Assembly (NCBI RefSeq): GCF_016862675.1
Contig: NZ_BONK01000001.1
Coordinates: 310,001-374,000 of the forward strand
Direction: 5' to 3'
Length of the DNA: 64,000 nt
Source of the DNA: Cellulomonas chitinilytica
GTDB taxonomy: Bacteria; Actinomycetota; Actinomycetes; Actinomycetales; Cellulomonadaceae
A program made the position numbers and the translations under genes. The notes under the pieces are model-generated. The model was given only the letters and a program-made list of their open reading frames with translations. It was not told where the DNA came from and searched no databases. Positions 47,097-55,929 of the stretch are shown here, in pieces (within the stretch, counting starts at the first letter, position 1; the number at the start of each line of letters is the position of its first letter).

Positions 47097-48743
47097 TCAG
47101 TGGCCGACGGCCGCCGCGGCCTGCTCCGGCGCGGGCGCGCCGTGGGGGTGCGGCCGGACGCCCTTCATGGCGAGCGCGGACACCAGGCCCACCGCGAGGA
47201 TCGCCACGGTGAGCAGCAGCGTCTGGCTGACAGCGGTCGAGAGCCCGGAGTGCACGGCGTCGAGCGCGGCCTGCTGGATCTGGGCGGCCACGTCGGCGGG
47301 AACCCCCTCGGGCGTGGGGAACGCACCGCCGGCCCCGCCCGCGAGCGCGCTCTGGTCGACGTGCGCGAACGCGTCGAGGAACGGCTGGCGGGCCTGCTCG
47401 GGCAGCTGGCCGGCGGCGGCCTGCGCGGCCTTCGGGATCTCGATCCCCAGGCGGGACGTCAGGATCGCGACGATGGCGGCCGAGCCGATGACGCCGCCGA
47501 TCTGCCGGTTGGTGTTGAACGCGCCCGCACCCGCACCGGCGTTGCGGTGGTCGAGCCCGGACGTCGCGAGGTTGGCCAGCGGCGAGAAGAGGCAGCCGGT
47601 GCCGATGCCGAAGAAGCACATCGTCACGACGAGCTTCCAGACCTCGACGTCGGGCGTCGCCAGCACCGACAGCACCCAGACGACGCCGGTGAGGATCGCG
47701 AAGCCGAGCGCCACGATCCACTTGCCGGGGACGCGGTCGGACAGGCGGCCGGCGAACGGCGCGACGACGCCGGACAGCAGCGAGCCGCCGAGCCCGACGA
47801 GCGCCGAGTGCAGCGGCGTCATGCCGAGGGCCACCTGCAGGAAGATCGTGAACGGGAAGAAGATCCCGGTCATCGCGAAGGTCACGGCGGCGCCGGCGAC
47901 GTTCGACAGGGAGAAGTTGCGGCTGTGGAACAGGCGCAGCGGCATGAGGGCGTCGTCCCCGCGGTGGCGCTGCCACAGCACGAACGCCACGAGGATCAGC
48001 AGGCCCGCCGCGATGACGCCCCACACCGTGATCGGTCCGCGGATGGTGCCCCAGTCGTACGTCGAGCCCTCCTGCAGGCCGAAGACGAACAGGAACATGC
48101 CGACGATCGACAGGGCCACGCCGAGACCATCGAAGGAGCGGTTCGCCGTGGGCAGCGCCGGCAGGTTGCGCAGCGCGAAGAACAGGGCCACGACGCCGAC
48201 GGGGATGTTGACGTAGAAGATCCACTCCCAGCCGACCGGCACGAGGATGCCGCCGAGCACCGGGCCGGTGATCGTCGCGACGCCGGCCACCGCACCCCAG
48301 ATGCCCATCGCGGCACCGCGCTTCTGCGGCGGGAACACCCGCGTGATCATCGACATGGTCTGCGGGGTCATGAGCGCACCGCCGACGCCCTGCACGGCGC
48401 GCGCGACGATGAGCATCTCGACCGAGCCGGACAGCCCGCACCACAGCGACGCGAGCGTGAAGACCACGAGGCCGGTGATGAAGACGGGCCGCGGGCCGAA
48501 CTTGTCACCCATGCGGCCCGTGACGAGCAGCAGCACCGCGAACGTCAGCAGGTAGGCGCTGTTGACCCAGCCGACCGCCGTGACGTCCGCGTCGAGGTCC
48601 TTCATGAGGGTCGGGACGGCGACGTTCACGATCGTGGTGTCGAGCATGATCATGAAGAAGCCGAGGCAGAGCGGCGGCAGGATGCTCCACGGGCTGCGCC
48701 CGTGCAGGTCGACGAGCGAGCGAGGTGGCTCGACGGTGGTCAT
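47097..48743 (-). CDS. MFS drug-type transporter, 14 helices (DHA2)
   Basis: 548 residues. EmrB/QacA layout with 14 predicted helices: FFMIMLDTTIVNVAVPTLMKDL (helix 1, with the family Asp), GRMGDKFGPRPVF (motif A) and a motif C-like GPVLGGILV. It exports hydrophobic compounds using the proton gradient (family). It is followed on the transcript side upstream by padR at 48800, so it is a likely PadR target. Three near copies of a GC-rich 13-14-base unit separate the two genes. Confidence 0.9.
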   Translation of the reverse strand: MTTVEPPRSLVDLHGRSPWSILPPLCLGFFMIMLDTTIVNVAVPTLMKDLDADVTAVGWVNSAYLLTFAVLLLVTGRMGDKFGPRPVFITGLVVFTLASLWCGLSGSVEMLIVARAVQGVGGALMTPQTMSMITRVFPPQKRGAAMGIWGAVAGVATITGPVLGGILVPVGWEWIFYVNIPVGVVALFFALRNLPALPTANRSFDGLGVALSIVGMFLFVFGLQEGSTYDWGTIRGPITVWGVIAAGLLILVAFVLWQRHRGDDALMPLRLFHSRNFSLSNVAGAAVTFAMTGIFFPFTIFLQVALGMTPLHSALVGLGGSLLSGVVAPFAGRLSDRVPGKWIVALGFAILTGVVWVLSVLATPDVEVWKLVVTMCFFGIGTGCLFSPLANLATSGLDHRNAGAGAGAFNTNRQIGGVIGSAAIVAILTSRLGIEIPKAAQAAAGQLPEQARQPFLDAFAHVDQSALAGGAGGAFPTPEGVPADVAAQIQQAALDAVHSGLSTAVSQTLLLTVAILAVGLVSALAMKGVRPHPHGAPAPEQAAAAVGH

Positions 48744-48758
48744 GGGTCCTCCGGGGAC

Positions 48759-48797
48759 GGTGCGGTGCGAGGTGCGGTGCGGGATGCGGTGCGGGTG
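48759..48797. repeat. Short tandem repeat between padR and the MFS gene
   Basis: About three copies of GGTGCGGTGCG(A/G) in tandem fill most of the 56-base gap. It contains no ribosome site of its own; the MFS start uses the CCGGAGGA just beyond it. Confidence 0.6.
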
Positions 48798-48799
48798 GT

Positions 48800-49453
48800 T
48801 CAGAGCGCGGCGGTGAGGTCGTCAGCCTCAGCCTGCGGGGCGTGGCGCCGGGCCGCGCGGTAGGCCTCGACGAACGCGGCGGGGATCGGCTCGCCCCACA
48901 GGAACGAGCCGTCCCGGATCTCGGCGAGCGCCCCGTCGAGCCAGGCGAGCTCGGCACGCATGAGGTGCAGGTCGTGCTCGACGTCGAGGACGTAGCGCCG
49001 GGGCAGTCCCTGGGCGCGGATCCGCTCGTAGGCGCTCTCGAGGTCGGCCAGCCGGCCGGCCTCCCGGGCGCGGCGCCGCTCGAGCTGGGCGGTGACGACG
49101 TCCCGGGGCAGGTCGGTGGCCTCGGCGAGACCCACCGAGAACAGCGGGTAGGTGGGGTGGTCGTCCCCGAGGAAGCTCGTGAGCCGTCGGGCGAACGCGG
49201 CCTGCCCGGTCTCGGTGATCCGGTACGTGGTGCGCTCGGGGCGGTTGCCGGTGCGGTCGGTGCCGACCACGCCGACCAGCCCGTCCCGCTCGAGGCGTTC
49301 GACGCCGTGGTAGACGGCGCCGAGGCTGATCCTCACGAGCCGGGCGTCGCCCCGCTCCACCAGGTTCTGGTGCATCTGGTACGGGTGCATCGGCTGCTCG
49401 TGCAGGAGGCCGAGGACGAGGACGGCGACGGCGGAGAGCTCACCCACGGCCAC
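48800..49453 (-). CDS. PadR family transcriptional regulator
   Basis: 217 residues. An N-terminal winged helix (AVLVLGLLHEQPMHPYQMHQNL, GAVYHGVERLERDGLV, TYRITETGQAAF) is followed by a C-terminal coiled-coil domain for dimerisation. The GTG at 49451-49453 is preferred: a full Shine-Dalgarno GGGAGGTGA lies 5 bases before it, while the GTG three codons earlier touches that site. It probably represses the MFS gene and itself through the palindrome at 49475-49490. Confidence 0.9.
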   Translation of the reverse strand: MAVGELSAVAVLVLGLLHEQPMHPYQMHQNLVERGDARLVRISLGAVYHGVERLERDGLVGVVGTDRTGNRPERTTYRITETGQAAFARRLTSFLGDDHPTYPLFSVGLAEATDLPRDVVTAQLERRRAREAGRLADLESAYERIRAQGLPRRYVLDVEHDLHLMRAELAWLDGALAEIRDGSFLWGEPIPAAFVEAYRAARRHAPQAEADDLTAAL

Positions 49454-49474
49454 GTCCGTCACCTCCCGTCAAAT

Positions 49475-49490
49475 TATTCCGGCTGGAATA
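49475..49490. promoter_or_regulatory. Candidate PadR operator
   Basis: TATTCC-GGCT-GGAATA is a perfect inverted repeat 22 bases upstream of the padR start and the most AT-rich spot of the gap. The plus-strand FtsX cassette begins 239 bases on the other side, so one site could control both directions. Confidence 0.55.
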
Positions 49491-49600
49491 TACGCCGCCG
49501 GACGTCCGGCTGTCGAGACCGGCACGTCCGATCGATAACGGTTTCGTCTCGCTCCGCCCGTGACCTGCGGAATCGCTCCCACACCCCCTGGACGCTCGCC

Positions 49601-49606
49601 TAGCAT
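49601..49606 (+). promoter_or_regulatory. Candidate -10 box of the FtsX cassette
   Basis: TAGCAT, 122 bases before the first FtsX-type gene. No clear -35 box. The rest of the 49463-49728 gap shows only the PadR palindrome. Confidence 0.3.
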
Positions 49607-49728
49607 CGCGAGAGCCGCGACCCGCCGGTCGCTCCCCCGACACCCCGTCGACCCACCGGGCCGGCCGTCGGTCGGGGCGCGCCCGGGCCCTCCGCGGCCC
49701 CAGGACGACGACGCCGAGGAGGCCACCC

Positions 49729-52700
49729 GTGGGCTGGACGCTGCGCCTGCTGCGCCACCGCGCCGCCGCGCAGAGCACCCTGCTCGTCGCCGTCCTCGCG
49801 GTCGCCGTCGTCGGCGCGACGCTGCTCGGCACGTTCGCGCTGCTCCTGCACGCGAGCGAGCACCGCGCCCTCGACGCGGCGCTCGACCGGACGCCGACGT
49901 CCCGGACCTCGGTCGACGTGTCCCTCACCTTCGACGGGCAGGACCCCGCGACGGCGCTGTCCGCCGCGGACGGGTTCCTGGACGACCTGCTCGGCGACGT
50001 GCCCGCGCAGCGCGACCGGTGGCTCGCGTCCCCGATGTACGGCCTGACCGGCCACCCCGGCACGATCGCGCCGCTGGTCTACCTCGCGTCGAACCCCGAG
50101 GTCCCCGCGCATGCCGACCTCGTCGCGGGACGGTGGCCGACCCGGGTGACCGACGGCGCGGGGCACGTCGAGGTGTCCGTGCCGCAGGTCGCGGCGACGG
50201 CCTACGGCTGGTCGGTCGGCAGCGTCGTGGACATCTCCGGGACCGCCGCCACCGCCCCCACCTCCGTGGTCGTCGTCGGCGTGCACACCCTCACCGGGCC
50301 GGCGAGCACCTGGTACCGCGACACCCTGCAGGGCGCGGAGCACGACCCCGCGTACCCCGTGCCCGGCAGCTTCGGGTTCGTCCGGACCGACGCGTGGGGA
50401 CCGCTGGTGGTGGCGCCGGACGTGCTCGCGCAGCCCGCGGCACTCGGCAGCGCGCACGTCGTCGCGACCCCGCGGCTGAGCGACGCGCCCGACGGCGCGC
50501 TCGAGGGCATGCGCGCACGGCTCGTCGACGCCCGGCCCGCCCTCATGGAGGCGATGGGCGCCACCGTCACCGGCACGCGCTTCTCCAGCCTCCTCGACAC
50601 GACGGTCGACACCGCGACGGGCGGCCTCGCCGTGACGCGCATCAGCCTCGTGATCGTCGGGCTCATGCTCGTCGTGCTCGCCGTCACCGTGCTCCTGCTC
50701 GCGGCCCGGCTCCTCGCCGAGCGGCGGGCCGCCGAGCAGACCCTCATGGCGTCCCGCGGCGCGTCCGCCGGCCAGGTCCTCGGCCTGGCCGCCCTCGAGG
50801 CGTTCGGTGTCGCGCTCGTGACGGCGCTGGTGTCCCCCTGGCTGGCCGGTGCCGTGTACCAGGCCGTCACGCGGGCCGACGTGCTGCGGCGTGCGGGCCT
50901 GCACGACGGCACCGGGCACCCCGCGTCCCTGTGGGTGACGTGCGCCGTCGCGTCGGTGCTGCTCGCCGGGGTCCTCGTCGCACCGCTGCTGCGCCGCCGG
51001 GGCAGCGTCGTCGACGCCGAGCAGCAGCTCGTCCGCCAGGACCGGCGCGGCGCGATCGCCCGGTCCGGGGCGGACCTCGCGGTCGTCGTGCTGGCCGGCC
51101 TCGGGGTGTGGCAGCTGCGCAGCTACCGGTCGCCGGTCCTGACCAGCACCGACCCGGAGCAGCTCGGCCGGGTCGACGTCGTGCTCGTCACCGCGCCCGC
51201 CCTCCTGCTGCTGGCCGGTGCCGTCCTCGCGCTGCGGCTGCTCCCCGTCGTGTCGGGCCTCGGCGAGCGTCTGGCGTCGCGCAGCCGGTCGCTGGTCGCC
51301 CCCCTCGCCGCCTGGGAGGTGGGGCGCCGCCCGGGCCGCGCGTCGGGCGCCGTGCTGCTGCTCACGCTCGCCGTCGCCGTCGGCTCGTTCTCGCAGGCGT
51401 TCCTCAGCACGTGGCGCGCCTCCCAGGAGGACCAGGCCGACCTGCTCGTCGGCACCGACGTGCGCCTCGAGCACCTCGACGGCACCCCGTACCAGCAGGC
51501 CGCGGCCGTGACCGCCCTCCCCGACGTCGGGGCGGCGTCGGCCGTCACGCACCGGTCGGTGGGCCTGGGGGCCGGCACCGCGGACGACTCGACCACCCAC
51601 GCCGTCGAGCTGCTCGCGGTCGACACGACCCATGCCGCCGACGTGCTGCGCGGCCGGTCCGCACCGGCCTGGGCGACCCTCGCCGCACCCCTCGTCCCCG
51701 CGGCGCCCGCGACCGGGATCGCGCTGCCGGGGACCGTGGCGTCGATCGACGTCCGCCTGCGCACCGACACGTTCCCCGCGCTCGTCGGGCCGCTGCAGGT
51801 CACGCTCGTCGTGCAGGACGCCCACGGCACGCGCACGCCCCTGGACCTGCCTCGCGTCGACGTCGACGGCGCCGACCAGGTGGTGGGCGTGACGCTGCCC
51901 GAGCCCGCAGCGGGGCTCCAGCTCGTCGCCGTCGTGTCCTCGGCCGCGACGGCGCTGCCCGACGACGTCGGCCCCTCGCCGTCGGCGTCGCCGTCCGGCC
52001 GCGTCGTGGTGACGGTCTCCGACCTGCGCGTGCACCCGGCCCCGGACGCAGGGTCGAAGGCGGGGTCGAAGGCGGGGTCGGACGACAGGCCCGACCCGGT
52101 CGCCGTGCCGCTCACGGGCGCGACGTGGGGCGGCAGGGCCGTGGCGGACGAGCACGTCTCCCCCGCCGTCACGACGCCGACGGCCACCGCCGACGGCCTG
52201 AAGATCTCCACGACCGCCGACGTCCTCCAGCTGATGTTCGGCCAGGTCGCGTTCACGGCCGCGACGTTCGACCAGGGACCCGTCCCGGTGCTGGCGACCG
52301 ACACGCTGCTGCGCACGCTCGACGTCGAGGTCGGCGACGAGCTCGCCGTCGACCTCGACGGCGCCATGGTCCCCGTCGTCGTCGAGCGCGAGGTGCCGTA
52401 CCTGCCCGGGCACCCCACCGGCGAAGGGCTGCTGGCCGACCGGGACACGCTCACGCGCGCGGCGGTGCTCGCGTCTCAGCCCGCACCGCTGCTCGACGGC
52501 TGGTGGCTCCAGGTGCCCGACGACCGGGCGGCCGGAGTCGTCGCCGCCGCGACCGAGCAGGACCTCGGGGAGGCGTCGAGCCGTGCCCAGGCCCGTGAGG
52601 TCGCGACCGACGGGCCACTGCGTGTCGGGGTCCAGGCCGCCCTCGGGATCGTCACGACCGCAGCCCTCGCGCTCGCCGTCGCGGGGTTCGCCATGAGCGC

Positions 52701-53055
52701 GACCGTCTCCGTGCGCACCCGCCGGCTCGAGCTCGCCCGGCTGCAGGCGCTCGGGGCGTCCCGCTCCGGCCTGGTGCGCGCGGTCCTCGTCGAGCACGCC
52801 ATCCTCGGCGTGCTGGGCCTCGTGGCCGGCCTCGCGCTCGGTGCGCTGCTCGCGAGCGTCGTCGGCCCCCTGGTCACGGTGTCGGCCGCGGGCTCCCGAC
52901 CGGTGCCCGCCGTGGTCGTGCAGTGGCCGTGGCCGACGCAGCTCGCCCTGGTCGCCACGCTCGTCGTGCTCGTGGGCGCCGCCGTCGCGGTCACCACCTC
53001 CGCCCTGCTGCGCCGCGCGTCCGGTGCGCTCCTGCGCCTGGGGGACGAACGATGA
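49729..53055 (+). CDS. FtsX-like ABC permease 1
   Basis: 1108 residues, GTG start with GAGGAGG 6 bases upstream. A first helix near residues 15-40, a large outer domain, several helices near 300-480, a second outer domain and a final helix group (about 960-1090). It contains FtsX cores with LLLAARLLAERRAAEQTLMASRGAS and RRLELARLQALGASRSGL. The MacB/LolCE-type architecture suggests mechanotransmission rather than transmembrane passage. It overlaps the next permease gene by 4 bases (ATGA). A short repeat AGSKAGSKAGSD lies near residue 780. Confidence 0.88.
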   Translation: MGWTLRLLRHRAAAQSTLLVAVLAVAVVGATLLGTFALLLHASEHRALDAALDRTPTSRTSVDVSLTFDGQDPATALSAADGFLDDLLGDVPAQRDRWLASPMYGLTGHPGTIAPLVYLASNPEVPAHADLVAGRWPTRVTDGAGHVEVSVPQVAATAYGWSVGSVVDISGTAATAPTSVVVVGVHTLTGPASTWYRDTLQGAEHDPAYPVPGSFGFVRTDAWGPLVVAPDVLAQPAALGSAHVVATPRLSDAPDGALEGMRARLVDARPALMEAMGATVTGTRFSSLLDTTVDTATGGLAVTRISLVIVGLMLVVLAVTVLLLAARLLAERRAAEQTLMASRGASAGQVLGLAALEAFGVALVTALVSPWLAGAVYQAVTRADVLRRAGLHDGTGHPASLWVTCAVASVLLAGVLVAPLLRRRGSVVDAEQQLVRQDRRGAIARSGADLAVVVLAGLGVWQLRSYRSPVLTSTDPEQLGRVDVVLVTAPALLLLAGAVLALRLLPVVSGLGERLASRSRSLVAPLAAWEVGRRPGRASGAVLLLTLAVAVGSFSQAFLSTWRASQEDQADLLVGTDVRLEHLDGTPYQQAAAVTALPDVGAASAVTHRSVGLGAGTADDSTTHAVELLAVDTTHAADVLRGRSAPAWATLAAPLVPAAPATGIALPGTVASIDVRLRTDTFPALVGPLQVTLVVQDAHGTRTPLDLPRVDVDGADQVVGVTLPEPAAGLQLVAVVSSAATALPDDVGPSPSASPSGRVVVTVSDLRVHPAPDAGSKAGSKAGSDDRPDPVAVPLTGATWGGRAVADEHVSPAVTTPTATADGLKISTTADVLQLMFGQVAFTAATFDQGPVPVLATDTLLRTLDVEVGDELAVDLDGAMVPVVVEREVPYLPGHPTGEGLLADRDTLTRAAVLASQPAPLLDGWWLQVPDDRAAGVVAAATEQDLGEASSRAQAREVATDGPLRVGVQAALGIVTTAALALAVAGFAMSATVSVRTRRLELARLQALGASRSGLVRAVLVEHAILGVLGLVAGLALGALLASVVGPLVTVSAAGSRPVPAVVVQWPWPTQLALVATLVVLVGAAVAVTTSALLRRASGALLRLGDER
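52050..52082. repeat. 12-bp tandem repeat in permease 1
   Basis: GGGTCGAAGGCG is repeated nearly three times and encodes GSKA units in the outer domain linker. A slippage site that keeps the frame. Confidence 0.6.
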
Positions 53056-55916
53056 CACCCACCGACGTCCGCACACCGAGGTCCGCAGCGCCGGCGACCG
53101 GCCGGACGCCCGGGGGCACGCCCGTGCGCAGGTCCGTGGGCAGGTCCGTGGGCTGGTCCGTGCGCGCGACAGGCGCCGCCGCGTTCCTCGTCGCGCGGCG
53201 TCGTGCCCGGCAGGACGCGGGGCTGCTCGCGCTCGCCGCCGCGCTCCTCGCGGTCACGGTCCTGCTCTCGCTCGTCGTCCCGCGCCTCACGTCGGACGCC
53301 GCCGACGACGGTGTGCGCGACGCCGTGTCGCACGCGGGCCCCGACGCGGACCTCTCCGCCGAGCTCGGGGCGGCCCCCCGGTCCGCCGACGGCCGCGACG
53401 AGGACGCGGCACAGCTCGAGGCCAACGCCGCCGCGGACATGTGGCACGCGCTGCCGGCGCCGCTGCACGCGGTCACGACCGAGCCCGTGACGGCGACCGC
53501 CACCCGGACGACCCCCACCGCGATCGGCGCCGCCGACTACGGCACGCGCCTCGTCCACGTCGGCACCACCCGGACCGGCGACGGTGCCGGGCTGGTGACC
53601 TGGGTCGCCGGCACCGCACCGGGAGCCCCGGCCGACGGCACCACCGGCGTCGTCGAGGTGGGTGTCTCGCAGGCCGTCGCCGCCCGCACGGGCCTGGCGG
53701 TGGGTGACCGGTTCCACGTGGCCGGGACGACGAAGGGGACGCTCGCCGCCGAGGTCACGGGCGTGTTCGCGCCGACCGACGCCGCCGCGCGGGTCTGGGC
53801 CGACCAGGGCGACCTCCTCGCCCCTCTCCCGGCCGTCCCCTCCTCCGCGCTGGACGCCCGGGTCGCGTTCCTGGTGACCGACGACTCGCTGCCCGACCTC
53901 CTGCTCGGGGTCCAGGCCCGGGGGCTCGTGACGACGTACCGGTTCCCCGTCGTCGCGGACCGGTTCGACGCGCCGTCGACGGCCGCGGTCGAGGCGGCCC
54001 TGGCACGGCTCTCAGCGACGCCGAGCGCGCTCGCCGGCAACGACGGCCGCACCCCGACGATCCGGAGCACCCTCGAGCCGGTCCTGCACGCCGTCGACGG
54101 TCGGCTCGCCGCGTCCCGGGCCCAGGTCTCGCTCCTGCTCGTCGGCCTCGCCGCCGCGGGGGCGCTCGCCCTGGTCCTCGCGGCCCGACTTCTCGTCCTG
54201 CGCCGCGAGCCGCTGCTGCTGGCCGAGCGCGCCCGCGGTGCGTCCGTCGCGTCGGTCGCGGTCCGGGCGCTCGTCGAGAGCGTGCCGCTCGCCGTGCTCG
54301 CGGCGGCCGTGGGCGCCGCCGGTGCGCAGGCGCTCCTCCCGGGCGCCGACGGGTCCTGGACGGGGGCCGCGCTCGTGGTGCTCGCCGCCGCGCTCGCCCC
54401 CGCCGTGTGGTCCGCGCTGCTCGTCCGGCGGGCGTGGTCCGGGCAGCGGCTCCCCGCGAACCGGGCCGACCGGGAGCGGCTCCTGGGCCGGCGCCGGTCC
54501 CGTCGCGTGGTCGTCGAGCTCGCACTGGTCGCCGTCGCCGCCGCGGCCCTGGTGTCCGTGCGCAGCCGCGGGCTCACGCAGACCCGCACCGGCGCCGTCG
54601 ACCCGTTGCTCGCGGCCACTCCCGTGCTGCTCGCCGCCGCGGCGACCGTCGTCGCCGTCCGGCTGCTCCCCCCGGTCCTGCGCGGGATGTCGCGCACCGC
54701 GGCCCGGCGCCGCGGCCTGGTGCCCGTGGTCGCGACGGCGCGGGCGGCACGGACCGCGGGCACGGCGGTGCCGCTGCTCACGCTGACGGTCTCGCTCGCG
54801 CTCGTCGTGTTCTGCGCGACGACCGCGGTCACCGTCCGCGGCGGTCAGGCCCGTGCGGCGGACCTCACGGTCGGCGCGCAGGTACGGCTGGACGGCGACC
54901 TGACCCCGGCCGACGTGGCCGCGCTGCGGGCCGCGCCCGGGGTGACGGCCGTCGCCGGTGCCGTCGAGCTGGGCAAGCGGACCCTCGGCCAGGACGCCGC
55001 GCTCGCCGTCCGGCTGGTCGCGGTCGACGCCGCCGACCTGGCGCGGGCGCGCGCGGCGCACGGGCTGCCGGTCCCCGACGGCCTGGCGACGCTGGGCGAG
55101 GGGGACACCGTGCGCGTCCTCGCGACCCCACGGGCGGCCGCTGCCGCGGCGCTGGTCGAGCCGCAGGTCCGGGTCACCGAGAAGGTCGTCCAGGTGGACG
55201 TGGTCGGCACGGTCGCCGACGTCCCGCTCGTGCCCGGTGCCGCCACCGCCTCTCGCGGCGCGCCGACCGAGCCGACCACGCCCGTCGACCCCGACGACGA
55301 CCTGACCCTCCTCGCGGACTGGGGACGCCTCGCCGCCGCCGAGGGGGAACCCCTGGCGATCCAGACGATCTGGGTCGACGGCCCCGGTGCCGCGGCCGCC
55401 GCCGAGGCCGCCGGGCTCGACCGGTCGAGGGGTGTCACCGTCACGGAGCGCGACAGCTGGCTCACCGAGTGGCGCACGTCGTCGTTCAACGCCGGGCTCC
55501 TGGCGCTGCTCGTCGCGACCGGCCTCGCGCTCGCCGGCTACGCGGTCGTCGCGCTGGCGCTCACGGTGGTCGGGACGGCGCGGGAACGCGCGCGGACCGT
55601 CTCGGCGCTGCGGACGCAGGGTCTCGACGCCCGGACGGCCCGGGCGCTCACGTTCGGCGAGCTGGCTCCGCTCGCGGTGACCGCCGTGCTGGCGGGCTGC
55701 GTGATCGGCGTCGGGATGCCGTGGGTCCTGACGGGGGCGCTCGGTCTCGACGCGCTCGCGGGCGCTCCGGGGGCCGCGCGGCTGCGGGTCGACTGGCTGC
55801 CGGTCGCGGGAGCCGCGCTCGTGGTGCTCGTCGCGCTCGTCGTCGCGGTGCTCGTGGAGTCGGCGGTGCGGCGTCGGGACCGGCTGGGTGAGGTGCTGAG
55901 GGTGGGCGAACGATGA
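53052..55916 (+). CDS. FtsX-like ABC permease 2
   Basis: 954 residues from the ATG overlapping the permease 1 stop. The N-terminus has a repeat of SVG(R/W) units (RRSVGRSVGWSVR), then the first helix, an outer domain, FtsX helices with LVLRREPLLLAERARGASVASV and a last group with RARTVSALRTQGLDARTARAL. Pairs with permease 1 to form a heterodimeric complex (inference). Its stop lies 13 bases before the first ATPase gene. Confidence 0.87.
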   Translation: MTPTDVRTPRSAAPATGRTPGGTPVRRSVGRSVGWSVRATGAAAFLVARRRARQDAGLLALAAALLAVTVLLSLVVPRLTSDAADDGVRDAVSHAGPDADLSAELGAAPRSADGRDEDAAQLEANAAADMWHALPAPLHAVTTEPVTATATRTTPTAIGAADYGTRLVHVGTTRTGDGAGLVTWVAGTAPGAPADGTTGVVEVGVSQAVAARTGLAVGDRFHVAGTTKGTLAAEVTGVFAPTDAAARVWADQGDLLAPLPAVPSSALDARVAFLVTDDSLPDLLLGVQARGLVTTYRFPVVADRFDAPSTAAVEAALARLSATPSALAGNDGRTPTIRSTLEPVLHAVDGRLAASRAQVSLLLVGLAAAGALALVLAARLLVLRREPLLLAERARGASVASVAVRALVESVPLAVLAAAVGAAGAQALLPGADGSWTGAALVVLAAALAPAVWSALLVRRAWSGQRLPANRADRERLLGRRRSRRVVVELALVAVAAAALVSVRSRGLTQTRTGAVDPLLAATPVLLAAAATVVAVRLLPPVLRGMSRTAARRRGLVPVVATARAARTAGTAVPLLTLTVSLALVVFCATTAVTVRGGQARAADLTVGAQVRLDGDLTPADVAALRAAPGVTAVAGAVELGKRTLGQDAALAVRLVAVDAADLARARAAHGLPVPDGLATLGEGDTVRVLATPRAAAAAALVEPQVRVTEKVVQVDVVGTVADVPLVPGAATASRGAPTEPTTPVDPDDDLTLLADWGRLAAAEGEPLAIQTIWVDGPGAAAAAEAAGLDRSRGVTVTERDSWLTEWRTSSFNAGLLALLVATGLALAGYAVVALALTVVGTARERARTVSALRTQGLDARTARALTFGELAPLAVTAVLAGCVIGVGMPWVLTGALGLDALAGAPGAARLRVDWLPVAGAALVVLVALVVAVLVESAVRRRDRLGEVLRVGER
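53124..53166. repeat. 12-bp tandem repeat at the start of permease 2
   Basis: Units of GGTCCGTGGGCA and variants encode RSVG/RSVG/WSVR in the cytoplasmic N-terminus, just before the first membrane helix. Confidence 0.6.
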
Positions 55917-55929
55917 CGGGGAGGACGCG

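Noticed and set aside
49600..53076. A 1158-codon minus-strand frame opposite FtsX permease 1
   Set aside because: Antisense shadow of a GC-rich gene, without domains or ribosome site.
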